DNA of 64,000 nt from Ruegeria denitrificans (GCF_001458295.1 NZ_CYUD01000010.1:124001-188000); one strand, 5' to 3'; positions 27,099 to 35,505 are shown, counted from the stretch's first letter. The notes: generated from the sequence alone by a model not told the origin. Program-made: numbers and translations.

Positions 27099-27126
27099 TT
27101 ATTTTAAAAAAACAATTTTAAAATAA
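27099..27126. promoter_or_regulatory. Perfect AT-only inverted repeat, candidate TetR operator
   Basis: TTATTTTAAAA, spacer AAACAA, TTTTAAAATAA: a perfect 11-bp dyad located between the tetR stop (27140) and the SnoaL-like start (27018). A second palindrome lies just upstream of tetR, so both genes could be repressed by the same protein. Confidence 0.5.
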
Positions 27127-27139
27127 TGAATGGTTGACC

Positions 27140-27718
27140 TCACTCGCGAATTTCTCTCATGATCATGTCGTAGAAATTTGGTATCACGTGCTTTTTTTCG
27201 TCGTGCCGCCCATACAAGACGGTTCCGTGAACGCAAAAAACAACAAAGCTTGCAAGCTGCGCCGTGTCCTTGTCCGGCCCGATGTCTCCCTCCGCCTGGG
27301 CATTGCGAAGAGCGGCTTCAACCAGCGATTCCACCTCTGCACAGAACGCGCCCACCTGTTCAGCGGCCTCAGGACTTATCACATGTTTCTGCGCAAGGTG
27401 GTTCATCATCAGGCAGCCCTTGTATTCCGACTTGGCGGCTCCCAAAAAAACGTTTCGGAGAAACATTTCGACACCCTCTAAATTCGGGTTGTCGATCAGA
27501 ATACGGTAGCGCGGCCCGATGACATGATCACGATAATGATCCAGAGCCGCTGAGAACAATCCCTCCTTGTCCCCAAACTCCTTGTACATGCTGGCCGTAT
27601 TTAGTCCGGTTTCGCGGACGACATCACTTATTGACGTAGCCTTGTAGCCGTTTTGCCAAAAAACACCCATGGCTTTTTCAACCACGGCTTCGCGTGAATA
27701 TGATCTTGGCCTGCCCAT
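27140..27718 (-). CDS. TetR/AcrR family transcriptional regulator
   Basis: 192 residues. The N-terminal HTH (residues about 8-50: REAVVEKAMGVFWQNGYKAT, then TGLNTASMYKEFGDKEGLF) is typical of the family. The C-terminal ligand domain resembles the TetR_C group with YKGCLMMNHLAQ and CVHGTVLYGR. It lies upstream of the SnoaL-like gene on the same strand. The short palindrome AAATGATCATTT just 13 bp before its start suggests autoregulation. Confidence 0.92.
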   Translation of the reverse strand: MGRPRSYSREAVVEKAMGVFWQNGYKATSISDVVRETGLNTASMYKEFGDKEGLFSAALDHYRDHVIGPRYRILIDNPNLEGVEMFLRNVFLGAAKSEYKGCLMMNHLAQKHVISPEAAEQVGAFCAEVESLVEAALRNAQAEGDIGPDKDTAQLASFVVFCVHGTVLYGRHDEKKHVIPNFYDMIMREIRE

Positions 27719-27730
27719 GGGAGAATATTA

Positions 27731-27742
27731 AAATGATCATTT
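27731..27742. promoter_or_regulatory. Palindrome upstream of tetR
   Basis: AAATGATCATTT is a perfect 12-bp palindrome beginning 13 bp upstream of the TetR start. It is a plausible autoregulatory operator; its AT-rich half-site (TTAAAAT) shares words with the 27.1-kb dyad. Confidence 0.4.
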
Positions 27743-28245
27743 AAAAATCGCAACACACACCGTCTGAGCAATATCAGGAAAACCGTTCCGCAGGGTAGAA
27801 TCTTCGTGAGTTGCTGCGGGTGGCCGGTCCCGCAACTGTATCTTGTCAGCACAGCGGGTCAGTTTGGACTACACGATCATGGAGAAAAGGCTCGGGGTGC
27901 CTTATCGACGTCAGATCCGGACCTAGGCGTGCGCCGGTTCTTTGTTTAATAACCCGCAGGCTGGTACGCGATTCTGGATGGGTTTCGCGCTTGCAGCGAA
28001 AGTCCGGAATGACGGGCCGCGACGCAGCGAAGCAAACGCTCGCCAGATGTCTCCTTTGGGCCGTTGCCGAGCTTAGTCCAATAGCTGCGAACGGCAGCTT
28101 TGTCCCGCAATTCGGACATCGATCGATTTTCCCCAAATAACCGCTGCGCGGGACAAAACCGACATTAGCTCTACTTGCCAGAATGACCCCTTAAAGCCCC
28201 GCCGCAGACATTCATATTTCGGTAGATTGTGCGGAATGTGAATCC
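27743..28245. other. Non-coding, degenerate intergenic stretch
   Basis: No credible gene. A 96-codon minus-strand frame (27846-28136) has no family features and no ribosome site. The sequence contains GCAGCTTTGTCCCGCAATTC and CCTTTGGGCCGTTGCCGA, words that look like a decayed dispersed non-coding repeat. Confidence 0.5.
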
Positions 28246-28389
28246 TCAGGCTGTTTCGGCGGTATAAACGCTAGCCGCGCGTACCATCAGCGTCGCGCTT
28301 GCCGCGTTGATGGCCAAGGCAGCAAATACCAGCCAGATGAGCAGAGTGGCTTTTTCTACGCGAAAGAGGTTTGTGGAGGGGGTGGTCAT
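28246..28389 (-). CDS. 47-residue single-pass membrane protein, last gene of the efflux operon
   Basis: The ATG at 28389 is preceded by AGGAG at 6-nt spacing, a near-ideal ribosome site. The product starts MTTPSTNLFRVEKATLLIWL and continues with one hydrophobic helix (about residues 15-37). It starts 14 bp after the MFS stop, so it is the fourth gene of the esterase-HlyD-MFS operon. No family is recognised. A small accessory subunit of the transporter is a reasonable guess (inference). Confidence 0.62.
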   Translation of the reverse strand: MTTPSTNLFRVEKATLLIWLVFAALAINAASATLMVRAASVYTAETA

Positions 28390-28403
28390 GGTGGTCTCCT
28401 ACC

Positions 28404-29666
28404 TTACCGTTTCTGGGTGGGGACGGATTTGAGGCTGGTGGTTTCGGTCGCCTTAAAGTGGGTTTGTTCCGCTCTGGCAGCCGGGGCCACTGTTTTGATC
28501 CTGAAAGCCGTGAAGCCCGCGAAGACGGCCATCGCAAGTACAAGCATCCAGCCCATGACTGCATCGCCAAATACCGCCGAAAGCACGCTGGTCATGAGTG
28601 GGCCTGCAATGCCGCCGATGGTGAAGACAAACAGCATTGTGACAGCGCTGGACGCGACATAGACGGGCACAGTGCGGTCCATCGCGTGAGCCAAAAGCAG
28701 CGAGTAGAGGGTGAGCATCGATCCGCCCAGCAAGATCAATCCCGCGAGCATTGCAATGTATAGTGGTGTACCCACGATGGCGGAGTGGCGTGCACTGTCG
28801 CCAGTGGCGAAAGTGGCGAAGGCCGCAAGGGCGCCGGTTGCGACTGTCGCCGTCACTACAATGACGCGGCGCCGATCCATGCGGTCTGACACAAATCCAA
28901 GCGGATAGAGAAACAGGATACGCCCGACGTAAATCGCAGCGATGCCAATGGCCACATCCGCGGCATCAATGCCAATGACAGCCGCCCGATACGGCACAAC
29001 ATTCATGAACACGGTGGACACGATACCAACGGTGAGCGCGCCGAGGGCGGCAGTGGGCGCGTCTTGAAACAGCGCCTTGAAGCGCACATTTGCCCGTTCT
29101 TTGCCCTCGGGCGGCGCGCTGGGCGTGGCGGCGATCACCACAATGGCCAGACAGTAGAGCAAGGACATCAGCACAAAAGACTGGTTCAGGTCGTCGGGTG
29201 TAACGATGACGAGAACCTGACTGAGAACCGACATCAATCCGAGGATAATGGCAAACACGGCAAGCAATCGGCCCCGCGATTTTTCGTCGACGGTTTCGCT
29301 GATCCAGGCGTCACCGATGGCAAAAAGGCCCGCGGTTGCAACGCCGGTCATCAGGCGCACGATTAGCAGCGTGGGCTCGTTTTCAGTCACGGAAAACAGC
29401 AGGGCGGCAGCGGCACATATGGCCGCCGCCGCAGAAAATGCACGAATATGTCCAATGCTGGTGATCCAGCCTGCAATGTAGAAACAGCCGATAAGGAATC
29501 CCAACGAGTAAGCAGCGGGTGCCAGCGCGGCGATTTCCTGAGACGCGCCGGTTTGGGCAAAATAGAGCGCGACGATGGTGCCCGATGCCGCAGTCACCAG
29601 CTGTATCGCCGCGACCGCGATAAACAGGTATTTCAGGGTGTGGATTTGATCGCTGAACCGGGCCAT
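28404..29666 (-). CDS. MFS transporter (12 TM)
   Basis: 420 residues with about twelve hydrophobic helices in two six-helix halves. The first half contains RLMTGVATAGLFAIGDAWISETVDE-like MFS loop sequence (cut here: GDAWISETVDEKSRGR). The cytoplasmic A-motif of the second half is GFVSDRMDRRR, the classical GxxxDRxxRR. The layout resembles sugar-efflux or YbfB/YcaD-type permeases with the tetra-acid 'SETVDEKSRG' loop. It follows the HlyD-like adaptor by 55 bp on the same strand. The substrate is unknown; export is inferred from the adaptor. Confidence 0.88.
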   Translation of the reverse strand: MARFSDQIHTLKYLFIAVAAIQLVTAASGTIVALYFAQTGASQEIAALAPAAYSLGFLIGCFYIAGWITSIGHIRAFSAAAAICAAAALLFSVTENEPTLLIVRLMTGVATAGLFAIGDAWISETVDEKSRGRLLAVFAIILGLMSVLSQVLVIVTPDDLNQSFVLMSLLYCLAIVVIAATPSAPPEGKERANVRFKALFQDAPTAALGALTVGIVSTVFMNVVPYRAAVIGIDAADVAIGIAAIYVGRILFLYPLGFVSDRMDRRRVIVVTATVATGALAAFATFATGDSARHSAIVGTPLYIAMLAGLILLGGSMLTLYSLLLAHAMDRTVPVYVASSAVTMLFVFTIGGIAGPLMTSVLSAVFGDAVMGWMLVLAMAVFAGFTAFRIKTVAPAARAEQTHFKATETTSLKSVPTQKR

Positions 29667-29721
29667 GGAACTGCTCCAGGAAAGAGAGGAAAAGTGGGCC
29701 GCGCCTGACGCGCGACCTGTT

Positions 29722-30567
29722 TTAGTTTGGGAAGCTGACTTTGACTTCGACGTTCAAGCCGGGAATAAGGCCGCGCTCAAGATTTGGGATTTCCGCCCAG
29801 ATGCGCAGGGTTTCGTCCGCGGCCAGCACGCTTTCAGCAAAAAGCACGCGGCCACCCTGTGCCAGTGGCTGAACGTCACCTGGCAAATGCAAGTCGACCT
29901 GAAAGCGCTCCATCAGTGCACTCAGGCCCTCTGGCGTCGACTGGTCCAGCGCGATCAGGGATTTGTACGGCATTCCGTATACGACGCGGACCGTGTCTGT
30001 GTGCACAATCTGCGCCAGCGCTTGACCGTTTTCTGTGTCCAGATAGGTGCCCACCTGTTTGTGGGCGAGCCCAATTTGCCCCGAAATCGGCGCTCTGATC
30101 TGTGTCGAAGCCAGCTCCAGCTCTGCCAATGCACGGTGCGCCTGCGCCTCTTGCAACGCCACCTTGGCCAGTATCAGCCGGTCCGTAGCGTCTTGAACGG
30201 CCAGTTCGGAAACCACATCGCGCGTGCCAAGTTTCGCCTGCCGTTGCGCCACGGCCTCCGCTGTTGCCAATTCGGCCTCACGACGGCTTTCGACCGCACG
30301 GCTGGCGGCGAGCTTTTGTTCGTAAGCCGGGGCCGCAATTTCAAACAGTAATTGGCCTTTCTCAACCGTATCGCCCGGCTTGAAATGCACCGCCGCGAGG
30401 ATGCCGCTCACCGAATTGGCCACCAGAGCGCTCTCACTGGCCTCTATCCGTCCGGTAAATGTCTCTGCGGCGAGCATGTTGGTGAACTCTTTCACAGGCT
30501 CTGCGTGGGCACTGTGTGTCATCAGAAGACCCAACAACAGAAGCGGGAGTTTTGCAAAAACGGTCAT
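29722..30567 (-). CDS. HlyD/RND-type periplasmic adaptor protein
   Basis: 281 residues with a Sec signal (MTVFAKLPLLLLGLLMTHSAHA). A lipoyl half (AAVHFKPGDTVEKGQLLFEI), a helical hairpin (about residues 95-165), the second lipoyl half (TQIRAPISGQIGLAHKQVG) and beta-barrel regions follow in the usual order. It is shorter than most AcrA-like proteins. No RND pump or TolC gene is adjacent. It is placed between an esterase gene (6 bp) and the MFS gene, so the adaptor may serve the MFS protein, an unusual pairing for a 12-TM carrier. Confidence 0.88.
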   Translation of the reverse strand: MTVFAKLPLLLLGLLMTHSAHAEPVKEFTNMLAAETFTGRIEASESALVANSVSGILAAVHFKPGDTVEKGQLLFEIAAPAYEQKLAASRAVESRREAELATAEAVAQRQAKLGTRDVVSELAVQDATDRLILAKVALQEAQAHRALAELELASTQIRAPISGQIGLAHKQVGTYLDTENGQALAQIVHTDTVRVVYGMPYKSLIALDQSTPEGLSALMERFQVDLHLPGDVQPLAQGGRVLFAESVLAADETLRIWAEIPNLERGLIPGLNVEVKVSFPN

Positions 30568-30573
30568 GATTGG

Positions 30574-31647
30574 TCACTCCAGATGCAGGTCAAAGAAGGT
30601 GTTGAGCTCACGCCAAGCGTCATGAGTCTCCGGCGCGTTCACGAAAAAACCTGCCATGTAGTCGCCGTGTGACTGGCCGTCGTAGACATGCAGATCGGCG
30701 GCAACTCCGGCGGCGCGCAGGGCGCGGTGCATGCGCACCGTGTCGCTCAGCAACAGGTCGCGTGTGCCGGTCAGAAGAACCGTCGGCGGCATGTTGCCCA
30801 GATTGGCGTAGATCGGGGACAGTCGCGGATCGGTGCGGTCGGTACCGTCCGCATAAATGTCAAACGTGCCTTCGATCACACCCTCGCGGGCGCCAAGCGG
30901 ATCCAGACCCTGCAACGTGATCCAGCTGTCCGACGTCTGCGCCAGATCCACAGCGGGCGTGCCTGCCATAATGGCTCCAGGCAAAGGGGTGCCCATGTCG
31001 CGCAGTTGCAAAACCGTCGACAGCGCCAGGTTGCCCCCCGCAGAGGTGCCAAACATCGCCACTTTGGCTGGGTCATGGTCCTTGATAACTTGCTGCCACA
31101 CGGCGATCACATCGTCTGTTGCGGCAGGAAACGGATGCAGCGGTGGGCGGCGATAATCGACGGACACCACCTCAACACCCAAACCATGCGCCATCCAGAT
31201 CGCTTCGGCCATGGCGGCCTCACCACCATTAAAGACAAAGGCCCCGCCGTGCACATGCACAAAAACGGTGTCCGCCCACCGGGGATCAATGGTGGTTGGC
31301 GTGACACGGTAGGTGGTCACCCCCGCCACGTTCTCGATGGCAAATTGAGCGCCGGTCATCTCAAGCAAACGTGCGACCCCTTGCAGGGAGGCAGCGTCAA
31401 ACTCAGCTTGCAACGCAAGCCATTGCTTGGTTGAGGATGGCGTTTCGGCATGCGTACCAACTTGACGGCTTTCGATGAGCCCGGCCAATTCCGGGGACAC
31501 GCCCGCAGGAACCGGTGCGGCCCGTGCCGCCATCGGCAGCCCTTCAATCACGGTTTTTGCGCTGTCTGCGGTGGCGACCGCTGGCACCGAAAGAGCCGCA
31601 ATCAGTGCGCTTGTTAGAACAACTTTCAGGACGGAACGGCGTTTCAT
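30574..31647 (-). CDS. Exported alpha/beta hydrolase (HSL-family esterase)
   Basis: 357 residues from the ATG at 31647 (GGAGACC upstream). An N-terminal twin-arginine-like/Sec signal, MKRRSVLKVVLTSALIAAL, ends near VATADS. The oxyanion motif HGGAFVFNGGEA (HGGG variant), nucleophile Ser in FGTSAGGN, Asp in LLTGTRDLLLSD and His in YDGQSHGDYM complete the catalytic triad of hormone-sensitive-lipase type esterases. It is the first gene of a four-gene operon with an adaptor and an MFS carrier, diverging from an AraC regulator. Confidence 0.9.
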   Translation of the reverse strand: MKRRSVLKVVLTSALIAALSVPAVATADSAKTVIEGLPMAARAAPVPAGVSPELAGLIESRQVGTHAETPSSTKQWLALQAEFDAASLQGVARLLEMTGAQFAIENVAGVTTYRVTPTTIDPRWADTVFVHVHGGAFVFNGGEAAMAEAIWMAHGLGVEVVSVDYRRPPLHPFPAATDDVIAVWQQVIKDHDPAKVAMFGTSAGGNLALSTVLQLRDMGTPLPGAIMAGTPAVDLAQTSDSWITLQGLDPLGAREGVIEGTFDIYADGTDRTDPRLSPIYANLGNMPPTVLLTGTRDLLLSDTVRMHRALRAAGVAADLHVYDGQSHGDYMAGFFVNAPETHDAWRELNTFFDLHLE

Positions 31648-31759
31648 GTTTGGTCTCCAACTTTCAGTTTGGGTCATTCGTTTCGCTAAACTGGAGGTAA
31701 TTTGCGGGGGGAGGCCACGCCACTTCCAAAAGTGATCATTTCACGACAAACTGTCCGTC

Positions 31760-32773
31760 ATGGACACGGTTTTGCACAGCACCTTGGCGTTTCGCCCCGC
31801 GCTTCAAGGGCTTGACCAAATTGCATCGCCGCGGGTGTCCGAACATGCGCTGAAAGAAGCCGGGCTGTCGCGAGCGGTAATGGAAGGCCCGCCGGTGTTC
31901 CTCCCCTATCGGCTTCAGGCGCGGTTCATGCAAGCTGCCAGCCTGAAGATCTCCGAAAAACACATCGGTGCCTATATCACGCAAGACTTCCATTACGCCT
32001 CCTTTGGGGCCTACGCAGACTATGTGCTCGGCGCGCCGAAACTGGATGTGGCCTTGGCGCGGGCCGAAAAAATCCTGCCGTTCCTGCAACGGGGGTCAGT
32101 TTTGCTCACCCGCGTGGCTGGAGACCATTTTGTGCTTGGGTTTGACACCATGCTCGGCGGGGCCGCCGGGGCAAATTTGATCGATCAGGACCTGCCGTTT
32201 GTGCTGCAGTCTGTGGTGCGTGAGTTCTGTGGACGCCGCTGGCGGCCGAGCTGGGTGGAGATGCCAGAGGTGCACCGAGGCACCGAAACCGCGCTGCAGT
32301 ACATCTACAATGCAGAGGTGCGTGTGGGGGGATCCGCCGCCAGCATTGCGATCCCTCTGTCAGAAATCGAAACCCCTAATCCGCGGACAACCGATGAGAG
32401 GCTGGCGATGACGTTGGCAGGCATCCGCGATGTGCGGTCGCGGCAAACGCCCTCAACCACCAAAGAGGTGGTTGGGAACGCCTTGCGCGCGCAACTCGCC
32501 ATGGGGCACGCCGACATCGAAACGGTGGCGGCCACATTGGGTGTCAGCGTACGCAAGCTGCAACGGCAGCTCACTGCAGAGAACACCAGTTTCAAAGAGA
32601 TCCGTGTGGCTGAACAGACAGATCGAGCCAGGTCGCTGTTGTCGGGCACTGACCTTTCTGTCGCGGAGGTTGCCTTCAATCTTGGGTTCAGCGAGGTCAA
32701 CAGCTTCCGCCGCACATTTGCCAGCTGGTTTGGAATTTCACCATCTAAGTTTCGCAAATTGAGCGGTACGTAG
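31760..32773 (+). CDS. AraC family regulator (OruR-like), divergent from the efflux operon
   Basis: 337 residues. The N-terminal 'Arabinose_bd' (PF12625) domain covers about residues 20-205. The C-terminal AraC double HTH shows VAATLGVSVRKLQRQLTAEN and SVAEVAFNLGFSEVNSFRR. The start is ATG at 31760. The divergent arrangement, with 112 bp to the esterase start, points to control of the esterase-HlyD-MFS-small protein operon. This AraC branch often responds to hydrophobic or amino-acid-like effectors. Confidence 0.93.
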   Translation: MDTVLHSTLAFRPALQGLDQIASPRVSEHALKEAGLSRAVMEGPPVFLPYRLQARFMQAASLKISEKHIGAYITQDFHYASFGAYADYVLGAPKLDVALARAEKILPFLQRGSVLLTRVAGDHFVLGFDTMLGGAAGANLIDQDLPFVLQSVVREFCGRRWRPSWVEMPEVHRGTETALQYIYNAEVRVGGSAASIAIPLSEIETPNPRTTDERLAMTLAGIRDVRSRQTPSTTKEVVGNALRAQLAMGHADIETVAATLGVSVRKLQRQLTAENTSFKEIRVAEQTDRARSLLSGTDLSVAEVAFNLGFSEVNSFRRTFASWFGISPSKFRKLSGT

Positions 32774-32977
32774 GTAGCAAGGCCTCAATGGAGCGGCCAT
32801 TGGCGCAATGCGCAGCGAAGGTTCAGTTTCCGCCCAAATTGATGAATGCTGCGTAGCGAACCAGTGTCCACTTTGGGCTCGGAGCGGACTTTCGACTAAA
32901 TTCAGTGAACGACTGCTATGCGGACTTTGCTGCCATTCGTGCGAATGATCTGAATGACCGCTCACAGTGCTAGGCGG

Positions 32978-33856
32978 TCAGGTATCTTCTGCGGAGCGCG
33001 CCGTAAGCCAAGTCATGACATTGACGACCGACTCATTGTTTTTGGCAGATCGCGGCATGAGGACATAGAAGTCATTTCCACCCGTGTCCCAAGCGTTACC
33101 GACCTCGACCAAACGTCCAGCTTCAAGATCATGAGCCACTAGAAACCGGCTTACCAAGGCCACACCTTGCCCGGCGATGGCTGCATCGACCGCAAGAGAC
33201 GTTTGGCTCATACGAAGGTGGCGAGGAGACTGTTCCTGTACGCCCAAGTGCGCAAGATAGCTTGGCCAACGGTCATGGGTGTCATGGACCTTCGGCTTTT
33301 TGGCTAGGGTTTTTGCGTCAAGAGGACTATCACCCATGTCCGCATGCTTTGGCGCAGCGACCGCGATTAGCGATTGCTTGAACAAAAGTGTTACATACAG
33401 TGATGCGCCAAACGGCGGCGATCCTTGGCGCACTGCAAGGTTTATCCCGTCACTATGGAAACTGGAAACTTTTTCAGTGGCCATGATCCGCAAATCAATG
33501 TTCGGGTGTGCTGCAGTGAAGTCCGGTAGATTGGGGATCAGCCATTTGGCAGCAAAGGTCGGAGTGACACTGATAAGGACTTTGTTCGGCTCGGGCTTCA
33601 GTTCGGCAGTTGCGGATCGAAGGTCTGCGAACACCTCAGCGATCCGATTGTGGAAGCTGCGTCCGACCGATGTGAACATCAGGCCCTTAGGAACTCGTTC
33701 AAACAAGACCACATCCAGATGCGCTTCGAGCTGGCGCACTTGTTGCGCAACGGCCCCTTGCGTGACACCCAATTCATCGGCGGCTGAGCGGAAACTGAGG
33801 CGGCGGCCTGCTGCATCGAACGCACGCAAACTATTCAGTGGGGGAATTTCAGTCAT
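32978..33856 (-). CDS. LysR family regulator (GcvA-like)
   Basis: 292 residues. The N-terminal HTH, LNSLRAFDAAGRRLSFRSAA with LGVTQGAVAQQVRQLE, is followed by a periplasmic-binding-protein-like effector domain (ISVTPTFAAKWLIPNLPDF). It belongs to the GcvA-like subgroup by its 'PPLNSLRAFDAAGR' start. It diverges from the SDR gene with 98 bp between the starts and is likely its regulator. The upstream 32.8-33.0 kb stretch shows only degenerate intergenic sequence. Confidence 0.93.
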   Translation of the reverse strand: MTEIPPLNSLRAFDAAGRRLSFRSAADELGVTQGAVAQQVRQLEAHLDVVLFERVPKGLMFTSVGRSFHNRIAEVFADLRSATAELKPEPNKVLISVTPTFAAKWLIPNLPDFTAAHPNIDLRIMATEKVSSFHSDGINLAVRQGSPPFGASLYVTLLFKQSLIAVAAPKHADMGDSPLDAKTLAKKPKVHDTHDRWPSYLAHLGVQEQSPRHLRMSQTSLAVDAAIAGQGVALVSRFLVAHDLEAGRLVEVGNAWDTGGNDFYVLMPRSAKNNESVVNVMTWLTARSAEDT

Positions 33857-33954
33857 TCTGCAATAGTATTTCTACTGTCACGAAACATCAATTCTCAATC
33901 GAACTTTGCCAATTATCGCTTCATATATAAGCCACTCATGAAGGGATACTAGAT

Positions 33955-34659
33955 ATGACAGTAGAAAAAGTAGCTCTGATCACAGCGGGCGGCAGCGGCA
34001 TGGGTGCGGATGCAGCCCGCAAATTGGCAGAAGATGGGTTCAAAGTTGGCATCCTTTCCTCGTCCGGCAAGGGCGAGGCGCTCGGCGGCGAACTTGGTGG
34101 CTTTGGCGTGACTGGCTCTAACCTTGATAGAGAAGCGCTGAACGCTTTGGTCGAGGGTGCGAAGGATCGTTGGGGCCGTATTGATGTCTTGGTGAACTCT
34201 GCTGGCCACGGACCGAAAGGACCGGTTCTCGAAATCAGCGACGACGATTGGCATCAAGGGATGGATGTCTACCTGATGAACGTGATCCGTCCGACAAGGC
34301 TTGTCACACCCTCAATGCAGGAGCACGGCGGCGGGGCGATCATCAATATCTCAACTTTTGCAGCATTCGAACCGGACCCACTCTTTCCAACGTCGGGGAT
34401 TTTCCGTGCTGGGCTTGCTGCATTCACGAAGCTTTATTCGGATAAATATGCGCCAGAAAACATTCGCATGAACAACGTCCTTCCGGGCTTCATAGACAGC
34501 CTGCCTAAAGCCGAAGACCGCAAAGCGCGTATTCCCATGGGACGTTACGGTTTCGCTTCAGAGGTGTCTTCTCTCATTTCGTGGCTCGCCTCGGAAGATG
34601 GCGGGTACATGACGGGACAAAACCTGCGTATAGACGGGGGGCTGACCCGTGCCGTCTGA
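33955..34659 (+). CDS. SDR-fold protein with atypical active site
   Basis: 234 residues. The Rossmann glycine motif is present in variant form (TAGGSGMGADAARKL), as are NSAGHGP (NAG variant) and the C-terminal MTGQNLRIDGGLTR. In the catalytic region, where SDRs carry YxxxK, the sequence reads FPTSGIFRAGLAAFTK, so the canonical Tyr and Lys align to Ser and Arg. It may be a non-classical SDR or a non-catalytic NAD(P)-binding protein. The gene diverges from a LysR gene and overlaps the next small gene by 11 bp. Confidence 0.88.
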   Translation: MTVEKVALITAGGSGMGADAARKLAEDGFKVGILSSSGKGEALGGELGGFGVTGSNLDREALNALVEGAKDRWGRIDVLVNSAGHGPKGPVLEISDDDWHQGMDVYLMNVIRPTRLVTPSMQEHGGGAIINISTFAAFEPDPLFPTSGIFRAGLAAFTKLYSDKYAPENIRMNNVLPGFIDSLPKAEDRKARIPMGRYGFASEVSSLISWLASEDGGYMTGQNLRIDGGLTRAV

Positions 34660-34900
34660 TACCTTGGTCCTTGTATCACCGCGCGAACGGCTTGTATTCG
34701 CGGTCAAGTGGGGCGCATCCGCCGTTCAGATCATAGGATACACCGCGACGGGGTTTGGCTGGACCCCTTGGAACCTCTACCTGTTTCTTGTCGGTGTTGT
34801 GGGGTGGTTCGCTGTCGGCGCGCTATGGAGTGATAAGGCGCTCATGCTTGTCCACCTTGTCGCGTTAGGCGCAATGATTACCGGTATGGTAAGCGGCTGA
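34649..34900 (+). CDS. Small membrane protein co-encoded with the SDR
   Basis: 83 residues from a GTG at 34649, overlapping the SDR stop by 11 bp. Three hydrophobic segments are visible (about 18-35, 42-60, 65-82), with the conserved-looking ALWSDKALMLVHLVAL. It resembles short Rhodobacteraceae membrane proteins listed as DUF6552; this is unverified. Translational overlap suggests a linked role with the SDR, but no function is known. Confidence 0.65.
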   Translation: MPSDTLVLVSPRERLVFAVKWGASAVQIIGYTATGFGWTPWNLYLFLVGVVGWFAVGALWSDKALMLVHLVALGAMITGMVSG

Positions 34901-35022
34901 TTAAGCGAGAGCAAACATTCGGGCACTCTGCAGCATTGGGGAGGTATGGGCTCTAACCGGGTCAGGTATCCCGTATGACCCGTAATATCCGCGATTAGCA
35001 GGTAACCTGTCTGAACAGACAT
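34901..35022 (-). pseudogene. Broken second copy of the DUF2652 gene (N-terminal fragment)
   Basis: From 35022 the minus strand encodes MSVQTGYLLIADITGHTGYL, nearly identical to the start of the intact gene at 26341 (MSTQTGYLLIADISGYTQFL). Similarity then moves to another frame (RAHTSPMLQS versus DHANPILQS) and ends at a stop at 34901, directly behind the small membrane protein gene. One frameshift plus loss of about 90% of the gene make this a clear remnant. Confidence 0.7.
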
Positions 35023-35036
35023 CCAAGCATCCCCAT

Positions 35037-35267
35037 TTGCATTGCGTATCTTCACTGTATCTCTCGCTGTCCCGACATGGCATCTACTACTTCCGTTGGC
35101 CACTGCCCGACACAAGACCAAAACCCCACACCAGGCCAAGTACCACACGTAGGACCCTTCGAGTGTCTTTGCGTACAAGATGCCCTAAAGAGGCTGGTAC
35201 TCTGGCGCGGCGTCTTACAGTGTGCGGCGACACAATAACAAAACACATAGAACATTCGGACATGTGA
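35037..35267 (+). pseudogene. Tyrosine-integrase N-terminal fragment (DUF6538-like)
   Basis: 76 codons encoding SLYLSLSRHGIYYFRWPLP and, further on, RRTLRVSLRTRCPKEAGTLA before a stop. This is the typical N-terminal arm of Rhodobacteraceae phage/island integrases ('R.G.YYFR..P' followed by 'R.SLRT.d..eA...Ar'). The core-binding and catalytic domains are missing. It sits head-to-head with the DUF2652 remnant and at the left edge of the lower-GC copper cassette, marking a likely insertion boundary. Confidence 0.6.
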
Positions 35268-35505
35268 GAGAGCGTGAGAAACTCCCAGAGACACTGATCT
35301 TCATCCTGGAGAGTGATCACCCAGCAGTCACCAAACTAGACCGACTTGCGCTCTATGGCTCACCTCGTAAAAATCCGCAGCCAGCTTGGCACAGTAGGCG
35401 CAAACCTAACGATCTTGGTGTTAAGCCGCAATTGTGAGACCTTCTATCGGGAGAAGAACTGTACGGCGTTGTCACTGGCGCTCCCATGCAGTAGCGTGCA
35501 GCACC

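Noticed and set aside
27846-28136. 96-codon minus-strand frame with a CPNCGTK start
   Set aside because: Only one CxxC, no SD, and the DNA looks like a decayed intergenic element; I do not count it as a gene.
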